From the NCBI GenBank assembly GCA_951799425.1, contig OX637397.1, positions 2,719,001 through 2,783,000 on the forward strand: DNA of 64,000 nucleotides, given 5' to 3'. Positions within the stretch are counted from its first letter, which is position 1. The number at the start of each line of letters is the position of its first letter. Below, piece after piece: positions 26,801-38,900 of the stretch. The stretch comes from Ilex aquifolium. Its lineage: Eukaryota; Streptophyta; Magnoliopsida; Aquifoliales; Aquifoliaceae. Made by a program: the position numbers and the translations under genes. The notes below the pieces were generated by a model. That model ran no database searches. It was not told the DNA's origin and saw nothing but the letters and a program-made list of their open reading frames with translations.

Positions 26801-28215
26801 CTTTTCTCGGGTCAAACTTGTCAAGGGGGTTAACGTGAAAGATCCTAACACAACATGCTTAATAATTGTGTCAACCCTAGACTAACTCGTGTCAAAACTC
26901 TAACCCTAACCATGTTACTTCCTCTTGTGTTCAAATCGTACTCAGCGTGTTGAAAATTGCCACTACTGTGGAAAAGTAACTGCAAAAATGGGTGGGATGA
27001 AAAAAGATAAGATTGAAGTGTAGAACATGCACTACAAAGAAGTAACTGCAAAGATGGTGGGAGGAAAAAAGATAGAGTGCAGTGTAGAACATGCAACCCA
27101 TGGCCCACCTCTAGTTCGCATGTGGGACGTGCCTGTGTTCTGGCAGATGTTAGGCCAAAAACTTCTGCCCTTGCTGAAACACCCCTGTACTTTGAATGAC
27201 TTCACTTTCTGATAATTGTTGACACAAATCCGCCATGGGATTAGTATCATTACAAAATACTATGATCAATTTGAAAAAATTCTTACCGTCTGTGCTTTAA
27301 CTTGAGTCTTCAACATCGGTGATATTAGTTGGATCAGATACACACTTACCTTTTTCTGCATTTTGTTTTGGTTGCCTCTTGTTCATTCTTTTCATTTATT
27401 TTGCTATTGATAGCTTTTGATGAGCATGTCCGCCGAGGCAAAAATGGAGGAGGTAATGCTAGGGAGATGGATTTTGAAAGTTTTCTCGACTTTGTTCTTG
27501 CCTTGGAAAACAAAGACACTCCCGAGGGGTTAACATATTTGTTTCGCTGTCTCGATCTCCATGGAAAGGGATACCTCACAACAGCTGATATTCACACACT
27601 TTTCAGGTAAACATTTTTGGCATTCAGCTTACAGCAGTAAAACCTTTTGTTAAGTAAACCTTGCGTGCTTTGTTTGGTTTCTGAGAAGAGGAATCTTGGA
27701 AGTCTTTTTTTCTCCATCTTCTCAGCGGCCAAGCCAAATAAAAGAAACTTGGAAGAAAAGAAAGGGAACATCCGAAAGCAGAGATGTTACCTGATACAAC
27801 CTTCCTACAAAAAAACTCTGTAATTTCCTACTTGTGGTTATTGAGTAAGTTCCACAAGTCTCCAATTACAAGATACATAAACCGAAACGTTAAGTTTTAG
27901 AACATGGATCTTTGTTATATTGGAGTAGATTCGACTCAGCATATACTGAACTAATTCCTTTGGTGGATTTGAAACAGAGACGTACATCAGAAATGGATAG
28001 AGGGAGGGAACTATGAACTGTGTATTGAGGATGTAAGGGATGAAATCTGGGATATGGTGAAGCCAGGTGACCCTCTAAGGGTAACGCTAGCTGATTTATT
28101 AGCTTGCAAACAGGGTGGTACTGTGGCCAGCATGCTCATAGATGTACGCGGTTTTTGGGCCCATGACAATAGAGAGAATCTTCTCCAAGAAGAGGAAGAG
28201 TCGGAAGAAGAATGA
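15063..28215 (+). CDS. TON2: TONNEAU2/FASS, PP2A regulatory subunit B'' (12 coding exons)
   Basis: Regulatory B'' subunit of protein phosphatase 2A in the TTP complex, which organises cortical microtubules and the preprophase band. Coding exons are 15063-15204, 18033-18124, 18370-18432, 18727-18825, 19959-20117, 20749-20820, 21506-21638, 21749-21813, 22835-22910, 24579-24680, 27414-27606 and 27978-28215. All have GT-AG borders and compatible phases, giving 1434 nt or 477 aa, against about 480 in Arabidopsis. The start MYSGSSDGEGHDSSAQRK and the blocks MNYEDFCHIASVCTEQIGPK and KFFFFCDPHRRG are diagnostic. EF-hand-like loops are DEDSDGFLQ (about residues 200-210) and DKDMNGTLS (about 305-316). 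The reading frame is intact and the C-terminus is acidic. Introns 1, 6, 8 and 9 carry mobile elements that spare the exons. A transcript would confirm the junctions. Confidence 0.96.
15690..17645 (-). mobile_element. Degenerate L1-type LINE in TON2 intron 1
   Basis: Read on the minus strand, about 17645-17600 encodes SHLQFADDT, the reverse-transcriptase catalytic motif of plant L1 LINEs. It is followed by YLGLLLGGNLL, FWDLVIQKVGKRMDWWKK and SRGGRLTLI in family order, interrupted by stops. Near 15890-16010 a WIIWFERNSQIFEE motif matches the C-terminal region of plant LINEs. The element is 5' truncated and dead, and antisense to TON2. The low-coordinate end is estimated. Confidence 0.85.
16029..16146 (-). 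mobile_element. Copia pol fragment embedded in the LINE
   Basis: The minus-strand translation YRHFRIFGCTCFVHIPAQLR matches the conserved segment between integrase and reverse transcriptase of Ty1/copia polyproteins. It lies between LINE reverse-transcriptase sequence and LINE C-terminal sequence and is in frame with the latter. It looks like an inserted patch of about 120 bp. Confidence 0.7.
17941..17966. repeat. (TA)n microsatellite
   Basis: Thirteen TA units in TON2 intron 1, close to the LINE fragment and 67 bp upstream of exon 2. Confidence 0.9.
20378..20459. repeat. Mixed homopolymer tract C/A/GA/G
   Basis: A run of C, then A, then GAGA, then G in TON2 intron 5. The opposed C and G runs could pair into a hairpin. 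Exact lengths of such tracts are often unreliable in assemblies. Confidence 0.8.
20892..21402. mobile_element. Tourist-like (PIF/Harbinger) MITE in TON2 intron 6
   Basis: A 511-bp element with termini GGGCTCGTTTGGT and ACCAAACGAGCCC. The inverted ends match perfectly over 12 bases or more and are flanked by TTA on both sides (20889-20891 and 21403-21405). A 3-bp TTA/TAA target site and this terminus are typical of PIF/Harbinger-derived Tourist elements. The interior is AT-rich with repeated GTATTA/TAATAC words and no coding capacity. Confidence 0.88.
22249..22642 (+). mobile_element. Small non-autonomous Helitron in TON2 intron 8
   Basis: A 394-bp element. It begins with TCTATACTACTTATAATAG after an A at 22248 and ends in CTAG before a T at 22643, the A/T host site expected of Helitrons. 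The inverted repeat CACGTGCA-A-TGCACGTG (22612-22628) lies 10 nt before the terminal CTAG, the canonical 3' hairpin. There is no target-site duplication and no coding capacity. A TATC-rich microsatellite abuts the 5' end. Confidence 0.85.
23847..23895. repeat. (AT)n microsatellite inside the hAT element
   Basis: About 24 AT units. The copy at 13631-14326 lacks this tract at the matching place. Confidence 0.9.
24247..24294. repeat. Telomere-like TTAGGG tandem run inside the hAT element
   Basis: About eight hexamer units GGGTTA, one with an A substitution. The unit is the 6-mer, not the usual plant 7-mer TTTAGGG. It sits in the subterminal region of the element, next to CTAGGGTTGGGCTAGGGTTG words it could have expanded from. 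Confidence 0.85.
26976..27107. repeat. 66-bp imperfect tandem duplication in TON2 intron 10
   Basis: Copies start at 26976 and 27042 with GTAACTGCAAA and share GTAGAACATGCA near their ends. Part of the large intron 24681-27413, where I see no other identifiable element apart from two AAACGACG(C/A)CGTTT palindrome-like words near 26260 and 26299. Confidence 0.75.
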
Positions 28216-29653
28216 CTGGTTCATTTAGGAATTGTCTCTGTATTAATACAAAGAAACTGCAGTCCAAACTTACTATCGCGATTTCACCCTAATGTATCTT
28301 TTTTTCTGTTTTTCTATGAGAATTTGAAATGTGTGTTAATATTGCATGTAAAAGGATTGTAGTATTAGCCTTGAATTTGATTCCTGGGATGTCGAGATTT
28401 AAGAGCCCAAGGAGTTTGCATCATGTTTTCACTTTCTGTAGCTAATGTTAAGAACATTGTTGAAGATTTACATAAGTTACATCATTGGAGCTTCAATCCT
28501 CCGACCTCTCTGTATGGCAAATAATGGGAGTATTTAGATATCTGCTGTGTTGGTCCATCTTCTTCATCACCTGCTTTAGTTCTGCTATTCGTGGCATTTG
28601 TTTAAGACATCCCTCGTGGATTTCAAAAGCTTTATCGCATTGAGATTACAATTCTATCCTTCTAGTAGCTCGACAGGACTGTTAGAATCTTGTATCTCAT
28701 CACAACACATTAGGGTAAATTGTAAACCCAAACAAGGATGGAGTTTACGAAACCAAAGCATGATAGCACTTCCATATCTCCCCTTTTTTAGAGTCCAAAA
28801 AATGGAAGGAGGAAGGGAATATAATGTGTATTGCAGATGCAAGGCATCCCCATCGATGGAAGATCGAACACCAGAACAGGTTTTTTACCCATTGGAGTGT
28901 TACTTATTTTCTAGGTTCACACAAAATCAAGGGTAACAGCATTGTTGGTTAGACACTTTGTTCCCTAATACATAATAATGGCAATGGCATCAATATCCCA
29001 ATCAAGAACAAAGCCTATTTATACAAGATTGAACCAACCAAATGCACAGCGAACAAGAATGGCGATTTGATGGGCTTGATAAGATGGTTGGGTATGAGCT
29101 CAACCCCTCTGTTGATCTGTCACAAAGAGGGAAATTTGTAAAGGTTTACCTATTGATGAAGTAACACTTAAAATCTGGAATTTCCAATCTCTAACTCGGG
29201 ATAACACGTCTCGCTGGGCTGTGAGTAATCATTCTTAACCAGCTGTGGCACAAATTGTTTGGCTGATAACATTGTAAGCTAAGTCAGAAGTCGAATAAAA
29301 GATGATCACTTTTCTGCTTCCCTTCTTTCAGACTCGCCCTTCTTTAGTTTTGAATGATGAACGTGGACACCTTATCCATGCTGCTAAACCCAAACCTTGA
29401 GCTCTACCAAAACAATGGCGCCTGATGCCACTTGGCTCATCTCCCAAGCTAAACCAATGTCAATGACATGGCTTAGTGCAGTTCAAGCAGCTTGTGATAC
29501 TATAGCAAATTACCACCAACAAAGTCAAACCCACAGAGGTGTAGAAAAAACCTCCCTGTTGGAAAAAACATGACCTATTTAGCTGCAAAATGCCAATGTA
29601 GCATCTCTGGTTGCAAGGGAGAGGAAAAAAAATAACGGAGCTCAATCCGTAAG
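28216..29653. other. Intergenic region between convergent TON2 and Topors-like genes
   Basis: The first part should hold the TON2 3' UTR and the last part the 3' UTR of the minus-strand gene. No coding sequence, TIR or SINE was recognised. Confidence 0.5.
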
Positions 29654-31930
29654 TCACTCTTCTAGACTTGATCCAATCAGTTTATATTCAACCACAGTGT
29701 CATATGTGTCGATGGTGAATGAGCTTTCTGCAAAACATCTGAAGAAGACAAATATCATTTATTAGAAAAGGTTCATTACGGGCGACAAAATAATTGAAGA
29801 ATGTTCAATTACAGCTTTGAGCCTAAATAAATTGATAAAGAGCAATGCTGCACAAGCAATTTTCAACCAAAAGTTAGCATGTGGAATATCATCAAAAATA
29901 ACAAATGCATGGTGGTAGAAGTTATTATACATGTTATGAGAGAGTTGGAAATGTACCTAAGTTCATGCCAGAACATCTTGGTCCATTCGAGCAAAAAAGG
30001 CCTCAAAGGTTCAAGATAGTTATCCTCTATACCACATTGTCCAGATGGAACCTTGTGCTTTTCTTCAAGGCTTGAGATAAAAAGTGAGGCAGCCACATGA
30101 ACAATAACAGATGGATCAGGATCCCCAAGAATAGCCTGCAGCTCCCTGCGTATCCAAGGCTCTATTCTCTGCAGCATCCTTTCCTTAAAACCACTATTTC
30201 CTATTACATTCTGCAGATCAGAAAGTAGGGGGAAAATGTCAGCTCCCAAAAGTTTATCTATTCTTGTGGTTATTTGCTGAACTGGAATGAAAATCAGTTC
30301 AACGCTGCATTCTTCCAACAATTTGGAATTTGTTGTCAAAATCTCGGGACGTGATATCATTGATCGTTCACAAAATATTGGCATGAATATAGCACACCCA
30401 AAAAAAAAGATGAATTGTGGGGAGAGAGAGAGAGAGAAAAGGGAGGGGGGGGGGGGGATCAAAATCCATATGCATTCAGTTGTAGTATAGTGTCACTACT
30501 GAACAAACATGCACTGATTTTTTAAACTTAGAACACATAGCATAAATTTGTTACACTGGGTATACCTGCTGAAGAAGACTCCTAAACGCACACGGAACAG
30601 CTTGCAAGCCCAGCTTATATATGCTGCAAGAAAGAAAAACAATAGAATGTCAAATTATCTACTCCATTCAAAGCTCTAAATCCATCAGACAGACACTAAC
30701 AAGTAACAACTACTCAAGTAAATTTTGACTCAAGATACAATTAAAAATCGTACTAAAAATGCAATACCTAACACGCCACTGCAGAATTCTTTCTGCCATA
30801 ACATCAGGAGGTGAAAATCTTGACTGCCCAAATGATCGCCGCCTCTGTAATGGCTTCGTTCTCCAGCTAGCATTATTTAATGCTCCCCTTGATCTTCTAA
30901 TTACCCTAAGCAGCAAGAGAAATGTACAATATAAAAATTTGAAATCTCAATCCTCATCAAAAAAACAAAAAAAATCCTAGGCCCCCTGCTGGTCGCCAGA
31001 AGGACCAGAATTCTAAAAACAGTAAAAACTTAGAAATCTGTGTAATAGCAATATCAGAAAAATTGACCTCCACACTGTGAAATAGCTGAACTAAACTCAA
31101 TAAGAGGGTGCTTTTAAATTTTATGGGTTCAATCAAAGGATGAAACATTTTGGACCTACGTTGGGTGGGCAAGAAAACCAACGAAAATTGTTACATATAC
31201 ACAAACTTGTGCCTTATTCACTTTTTTTTGGTATTGTATCTTACGCAAATCTCAATTATCTCCTCATGAAGGATAAATCCGCCTGACGGAGTTGCCAAGT
31301 TTCAAACGTCTCGGTTTAGAGCCTATCCCAGTTTCCACTGGCCTACCTCGTAAAACCCCCCAAAACCTGTGTTTTTTTTTTGATCAACGAGAACTACAGA
31401 ACCTACACTTAAAACCCCAAAACCTTTGTTAGATACCAAAAAAACTAATCAAAGTCTTAAAAATAAAAATTTATTGTGATTATTTTGATTTCAACATTTG
31501 AAAATTTGAACTGCATTAAGCAAATTTGTGATATATATATATAAAACCCTCACCTTTGCTCTGCCAATCGATCTCTTCTCCTTCCGTACACTGTAGCACT
31601 TTTACCCTCACTGACTAGCGGCAATTTCTCTTGGTAGAACGTTCCAGACGAGAGGTCGATTCCGCAGAACCACGAATCGAACTCTGCGTTACAGAGAGGG
31701 CACTTTGGCTTCAAAGAGCTCCATTTACTAATGCAATCGATGCAATACGCGTGCATACACACTGTTATCACCGCTGCTTCACAATCATCGATGTGTGTGA
31801 AACATATAGGGCACGATCTTCCGATAATTGCTTTTGCGATGCGCTTCGATATGGATTTTTGGCGATTCATAGGATATATATGTGTTTGTGCGTATAATCG
31901 TCTGCGTGAAGTCCAGGTTGATGAATCCAT
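29654..31930 (-). CDS. Topors-like RING-type E3 ubiquitin ligase (5 coding exons)
   Basis: Probable E3 ubiquitin-protein ligase. Coding exons in transcript order are 31930-31554, 30905-30768, 30623-30566, 30342-29957 and 29723-29654, totalling 1029 nt or 342 aa. Splice borders are GT-AG with phases 2, 2, 0 and 2. Residues about 40-80 form a C3HC4 RING: CPIC, then CMHAYC, CIDC and CPLC. The C-terminal half (EPWIRRELQAILGDPDPS, LEPLRPFLLEWTKMFWHEL, FTIDTYDTVVEY) matches the conserved region seen after the RING in plant and animal Topors, not general RING proteins. The exon 4 acceptor (before 30342) and the exon 5 acceptor (CAGAAAG, before 29723) were chosen by frame and family fit and are the least certain. 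A second Met at residue 21 is an alternative start. The gene diverges from APC7 across about 1 kb. Confidence 0.82.
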
Positions 31931-32971
31931 TGATCGAGAGAGAGACGACCGGATGCAATTTGTCCTTTAAAATCTAAATAATTCTAATCCTAATCAATTT
32001 AATTTAGGAAGAATTTCACTTTCTACCTGAAAGATTTAAAAATTATTATTTTTCACCTTAAAAATTAATTTTTTACATTATATACTCTTAATATATCAAA
32101 AGTGTTGTAATGTGACCATTTTGTTATATTCTGTTCTTTTTTTTTTCACGATTGTCAATGAAGAGATTTTTTACGACATAAGAGAAACAATCATTTATTA
32201 AATTTTTTTATATCAAATCATTACGAGTAATTAAATTAGTAGGTTTTCCTTGAGTTACATAATTCGTTTATAATGATGTGCGCACTATCGTGCTTTTTAT
32301 CATGAATTTGTGCATTCACATTATCGAATTTGTGAATTCAAGGTTATGAATTCGTTGATTTAATTAAGCAAATCTGCATGTGTTAACTGATTAATTTGAC
32401 GAATTGATAATACATAATTTAAAACACAAGAAGTCTGGATATGTATGAATATAAGAAAAATTAATGTTATATCCTAAATACTTTAGGTGTCAATATTTGT
32501 CAAGAGAAGGATAAAATAAAAATAAAATATAGTATTTATAAAATTTAGGACTTCATTCAAATAAATTACTAAGAGGAGGACTTCATCGATATAAAATAAA
32601 AGTGATAGCACTTAATGAATGTTTATGTGAAATGTAATATACTTTCCCTGGATAAATCCCATTTTTATAATTATCAATTTATCCCCTGAATAATTAATTT
32701 TTTTACATTACCCCCAGAAGTTTTGTATCTTTTATGTGAAAAAATGGGATTTTTTTCCAAAAAAGAAAAATGAATGAAATTTAAATTCACTCCAAAACAA
32801 AATTTAAATTTAAATCCGACAGACATCCCTTCAAAGTGGGTTTTCAAAAACAGAGCGAGTTTCTCGTTTCACTATCAAAAAAAAAAAAAAACAGAGCGAG
32901 TAGGAGGGTTTTGAGTAGAGAGTAGAGACACTGTTCAAAACTTCACTCTACAACTCACTGCTCCACACACA
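31931..32971. promoter_or_regulatory. Shared 1.04-kb promoter region between Topors-like and APC7
   Basis: The two genes are divergently transcribed from this AT-rich interval. Its central part (about 32030-32750) is nearly free of G and C and shows no element. The 3' end carries the APC7 5' UTR with two AACAGAGCGAG words at about 32850 and 32891. No TATA box stands out for either gene. Confidence 0.45.
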
Positions 32972-35900
32972 ATGGAAGTCCCAAGGGATCAAATGTCCAC
33001 ACTTCTTGATCATGGTCTCTACAATTCGGCTCAAATCCTCGTAAGTTTTCACTATACTGATCAAAAAGTTCAGATTATGCATTTGATTATTAACCCACCC
33101 TTCACCCTTTAGCTATTAATTTTGATTTCCAACTGCAAAAAAAAAAAAAAAATTTAATTTTGTTTAACAAATTGATGTGATTGGGCTAGGGTTGCTTTCT
33201 TGTTTCATCGTCTTCTGTGAATTCTGAGACAAACCCACATCTCAAGGCTGAAAATTTGGTGCGTTTCTCGATTCTGCGTTTGTTGATTTCGTTTGTGTAT
33301 GTTGGGTTTTTACTTTTAAGGACATCCGTACATGATTGATTTGTGATTTCAGGTGCTTCTTGGTGATGCATTGCTTCGAGAGAAGGAGTATCGCAGAGCA
33401 ATTGTAAGACAACACACAGACACACACAAACACACAACCAGACGTAAATATGGATATTAATTCTGATATGTATTACAAGTCTTAAACTTTCTGAATACCC
33501 AGCTGGGCGTTTTGATTTTTGGTGGACATGGATTCAGTTTATTGTGTTCTGCCTAGCATTACACAAACCGGGCGATAATTCTGTGTTTGTGTGTGTATGT
33601 ATGTAAATTTTGAGTCTTTTTTGGATACTGAGATGGGCATTTTGATGTTTGGTGGAATCGAAGGTAGTTTATTGTCTTGTACTTTACATGTTGATAGTCA
33701 ATGTGGAGACTTCTGAAATGAGCTGAGTTGATTGAAATGATTGATTATGTTTATTTACAGCATACTTACAAGCAAGCATTGCAACAAAACAAGATTATTC
33801 CCAAACAAAATACAACAGCCAGAAGCTCATTTTCTGCGTCAAACAGGTCGTCTTCCCCAAATTCTTTTAACATTTCAGCAATAAATGAATACGAGGTAGG
33901 GTTTTTTTTCCAATCTCCTACATGTTTTCCCCTCCTCAAACCATCGTTGGATCATAAGTTTTCTTTTGTGTACTTGTGGATGGTTTAGTTGTTTAACGGA
34001 GTAAATTATCTTTTCTAGGTGAAGTTCAAAATTGCATCCTGTCATTGTGCACTGAATGAGAACAGAGCTGCTCTTCTCGAGGTTGAACTAAATACTTTTT
34101 TGAAATTTTTTAGCAAGAAAATGTTTAATATGCAAAAACTTAAGCATCTTTCTCATTGTAATTTGTGAAGTCAAGAACTTGCTATGCCATCTACTCACAT
34201 TACTGTGCAGTTATAAAGTATGCTCTCAGATGAAGGTTACTATTATTCGACTCTGGTTTCTTGCATGATCTGTTACATTGAAGATGGATAGGGGTTATTC
34301 ATTTCTAGTTACTTAATAGCCCCTCACCTCTGCCCCAAAGAATGTTTTGGCATCTTTCATTTCTAAAGCCACGCCTTCACTGCTTGATGTTACAGATGGA
34401 AGGAATTCCAAGCAAAGCGAGGAATTTGCAGATGAATCTAACAATGGGAAAGCTCTGCCGAAGTTCTAGACACACTCGTGCAGCCATAACCTGTTATAAA
34501 GAGTGTTTGAGGTCTGTCATTGTGGTTTTCTTAATGGCAATATTCCTCAGTCCTCATCTGATAGCACGTGGACGTTTCAACTTTTCTTCGTTTGTCCATG
34601 TTGTGTATGCCTTTTGGATCTGATCACATTGGATAATGTACATTACATAGTTTCATGCATGCTCCTGGCCATATGGAATAAGTCACTTCTGGTTTACCGA
34701 TCTACTCCATTTCACCTCTTATATCACAACTTAGACAAGCCTGAAACCTTTCTCCTTTTTACCTCCTTCACAGTAAGGACGAATTGCGTACATGATTCTA
34801 TTTGTAAGATTCAGCCATATCATCCTCGTAAATGTTCTATAGCTAATTTAAGCATCTTGTGTTTCTTTTTTCTGTGACTTAAAACTTGATGTTGTTGGAA
34901 ATAACCTGAAGTTTCTTGTGGTTCTGCATTGCCCTTTTGGCACCTGCTTCCCCCTTACACAACTAACATGTGTAATTCACCTATGCGTTTAAAGTTGTTC
35001 CAACACAAGTAATATCATCTTCGTTATTTTGTTTCTGTTCACAGGCATTGTCCTTACATCATTGAGGCTATTACAGGCTTGGCTGAACTGGGTGTTCTTG
35101 CCAAGGATATTATTTCGTTGTTCCCTCAGGTTTGTTAGTGGAACCCTTTTAAATGTAACTGATCTACTAGTTTGCAGTGTCTGTAATTATATTACCATTT
35201 TATTACTATTTCTTGTGACAAGTATATTCGTTTTGCTATGAATGTGAAATCTTTTGTTTATTTTGGCTATACGTAACTTGTGTTATCATTTCTAGTTGCA
35301 ACCTGAACCCAACCCAACTATGACTGGGTGAGTCCAAGGTTAGACGGGCATGTTAGGACACAAGCCTCAATTCAGTCCTAGTAATAATACATTTTTAATT
35401 CTTAGTCATTTTCATAAGCAAATTACTTAAGATGTTTTAATGCCAATTTATGACAGACTCCCAAATTTATTAAAACTTGTGCGGGATTTCGACTATAGAA
35501 GGAGACATGCAATTTATGCATTCACAGCAAGTAAAAAGCTCCAACTTTCAATAACTACCCTTTGAAAAATATGAATATTGACATTGTGATGATTTCTCAA
35601 TCCAAAATGGATAATTTTGGAAATGATGAAGTCTTTTGTGTTGACTTTTTCAAATAAGAATTATTTTGGGACATCTTCGTATTCTTCTGTCATCTTGTAT
35701 GTAAAGAAGGAAATCCAACTTTATTAGTGGGTTGACCGGTGAATAAACGTGTTAGGCTTAATATTTCTGTGTTTTATCTTGACTACAGTTGAAAATGGTT
35801 TCAATCAAGTCATTTCGGAATAACGAATTAATCCTCAATGAGTTTAAAGCCATACCTGGACTGGCCTGTTGTCAATCCTTGGTTTCTAATTACATCCTTC

Positions 35901-38900
35901 TACCATGTGTCCCCTTGTGGTTCATTGTGTGGAGGACAACTCCTTGTCTATTTTCTTAAAAATGGTAGCCTAAGTTCTGTTGATTGTATAAAACTATGGG
36001 ATGCTTCTGGTGTGCAATATGCTTTCTGTTCATGAAATCCTTTGTGTAAAATTCCCCGATGGCTGATGAATAAGGATTCCAGCATTTAGTAGCTCGAACC
36101 TTTTAACTGTTGATTATGGATCTGCATGATATATTCTAACATGAAGTTGTAATTTTTTTGTGCTCTTTGATGTTCTTTCTTGATAATCCCAGACGCCAAG
36201 TAGAGGTGGGAGGCCTCCCTTTGATCATTTTGACTCAAGTCGTTGGTTGCAAGTAAGTACATAATGGGCCAGATGAATTGCTTTCATAATATAGAGGATG
36301 TGTTTATCTGCTTTCTGATCGTTACGTACATCATATTTCTTGTGACATGCAAGTGTACAAACTTTTTCTTGTTCCCTTCCCAATGTTTGTTACAGCCACC
36401 TCCCACAAGACAAGGAAAAAAAAAGAAGAAAAAGTAAAAAGAACAATATGCTGTGGCCCTGTTTGATCCCTGTTATTCTGAGGATGCTGTGAAGGATGGA
36501 CTAGTTACAGACCCAGCATTTGACATTGCATGTGCGAATTGATTATCCTCAAATTCGAACTCACAACCTTGTTCTTGTTAAACTGGACAAATTCCACTGA
36601 ATTATTCCCTTAGTCAAGATTAGGAAAATAAAAATTCGTATATGAAAACTAATTGTGGTGAAAGATCTTGTAGCATCAAGAACCCTAAAAAAGCGAGGGA
36701 AGCAAATGTTACTAGACTGAAGTCACTGAATCAAGTCTTCTCTTAATTATTTGATTTTGGCTACACCAAAGTGCCAGTAAAGCCGTTAAACATTCTACAG
36801 TATCTCGGCAAGGATAATGAATGAGAAGCATTATAGTAAATACGGGATTTATTGGCAGCTAGAAGATCATCTATAATTGACCATATGACCATGTTTTGGT
36901 CATTTATGTGCAATCCATTTTGCATTTACTCACCCTCTTTTTGGCAAGACAAAATATATTTACCCTACCTAAGTGAACTTATTCATGCAAAAGAGCAAAA
37001 TTTGAAATATCCTCACAGAAGTTGTTCACCATGAACCAAATAAAAGGATATTGTTTGTATTGTTATTTTTGTGTCTTTCAGGCTTTAAGACTTACATACT
37101 AATAATAAGACTAGGTTTTGATTTTATGTAAATTCAGAATTTAGCACAAGTCATTAATGATTAAGTTGCCTTGAGTCATCCAATTCTCAGTAGCAAATTA
37201 AGATAGGCACAGACCCATATACTCGTGCTGAACATACTTTAGGTCTACCTGGGAACCCAGTTTCCCAACCTAATCAATGGCTCAACTCTAGACTTGTAGA
37301 GACACACTTCAACTATATGGAAGTTTAAGCTAAGAAACTTTGACAATTGAGATTCTTGGTTATTTGAACTGTTGTTTATTGTTGGTCATTTGTTCTATGT
37401 GTGCAGCGTTATGTGGAGGCCCAATGTTGCATTGCTTCAAATGACTACAAAGGTTGGTTAGTTTTTCTTAAATGTAGGGAATAATCTTGTTCCTTTCAAT
37501 TTAACTTCTCTTATTTTTTTTTTTAATTTGGTGAAATTTGTGAGTTACTGTATTGTTTTGTTGGCATAGTTTATATTTGGTGTTCCACGTGCATTACATG
37601 TTAACACACCCAATATTCGTCTTTGCATAATTATCCTACTAGGCTGTTTCATGCAGATTTTTTCCAGCCCCCCAAAAAAATTATAATTTCTTGGTAGCAG
37701 CTATCAGACTCGTTAAAAAGGGTGACTCAGTGCATGAGGCTACTGCTGCCGTATAGTTAGTCTAGTCAGATGTACTTTACCCTCACTTGCGGAGAAGCTG
37801 CTTTCGCTACTCGAACTCTTGACTCCCAAGTCACAATGGAAAGACCTTAGCGCTGCGCCAAGAGCAATTTGATTCAATTATAGTTTAAATAAATGAAACC
37901 GTCCTCATTCACGAAAGTAGTCTCCATGAAAAATTATTAAATTTGAGCTTTTGCTTGCATTACCTGTTGCATCGTGCAAGGAAATGATGGTTGATAGGGG
38001 CCATTGGTTGATGCAATGGTAAAAGCTTTAGTTGTCAAGTGGAAAAACATGGTTGAGTCTGAGGATATTGGAGCTAAGGTTAATACTCATTCGGTATCAG
38101 GACTGTGTACTGTTCTTTTTTCTATATGTGATAATTGATGTTTTTAGGTCCTTTACAATCTTTTGTTTTTGGTTGACAGGTGGTCTTGAACTCTTCACAG
38201 AGCTTGTGCAACGTTTTCCTAACAACATACACATTTTACTTGAAATGGCAAAGGTTAGAAATAGTTGATAGTGGTTACAAGCTCATTTTGGACTTATTGA
38301 ATAAGAAGTTCCTTATCTGTATGAAAGCAAAATATCATTACCCATTTTGGTTGTAAAAAAAGGGTTACTACTATCTGTTTTGGTCACTGCCAAACAAGAG
38401 TGTTTGGGGGATGGACTTGGTATAAAGTTAACTTCTAGCATGATTTGCTTAAAGTCACTGTTGTCATATACAAACCCCTGACCTCGTGGTTGTAATCTAA
38501 TCATTTTATCGCTCCATTATGCAATAATCCCTAAAATACATAATTTCTCATCTCTATAAGACTTCTTATCCCTTATTAGAGTACTAGTTATTGCCTGTGC
38601 CTGAAGGCACAATGTAATAAAAAATGGTAAACAATAAACATATTTGTATTCATATGCAAAATCAAATTACAAACATAGAGAAGAGATAAATAAATTTAAG
38701 CATCGGTTTGTAGTGGGGGTGAGAGGTGGTGGTAAGAGACGGTGATGGTTGTGGTGGGTGGCAATGACTGTGGGGGCGGTGATGGTGGCGGCGGTGGTGG
38801 TGATGGTGGCGGTGGCGGCAACGGAGGTGGTGGCAGTGATGGTGATGGTGATGGTGATGGTGATGGTGATGGTGATGGTGGCGGTGGTTGTGGCGACGAC

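Noticed and set aside
33186..33437. Minus-strand 83-aa and 63-aa frames
   Set aside because: Antisense to APC7 exons 2 and 3; no domain.
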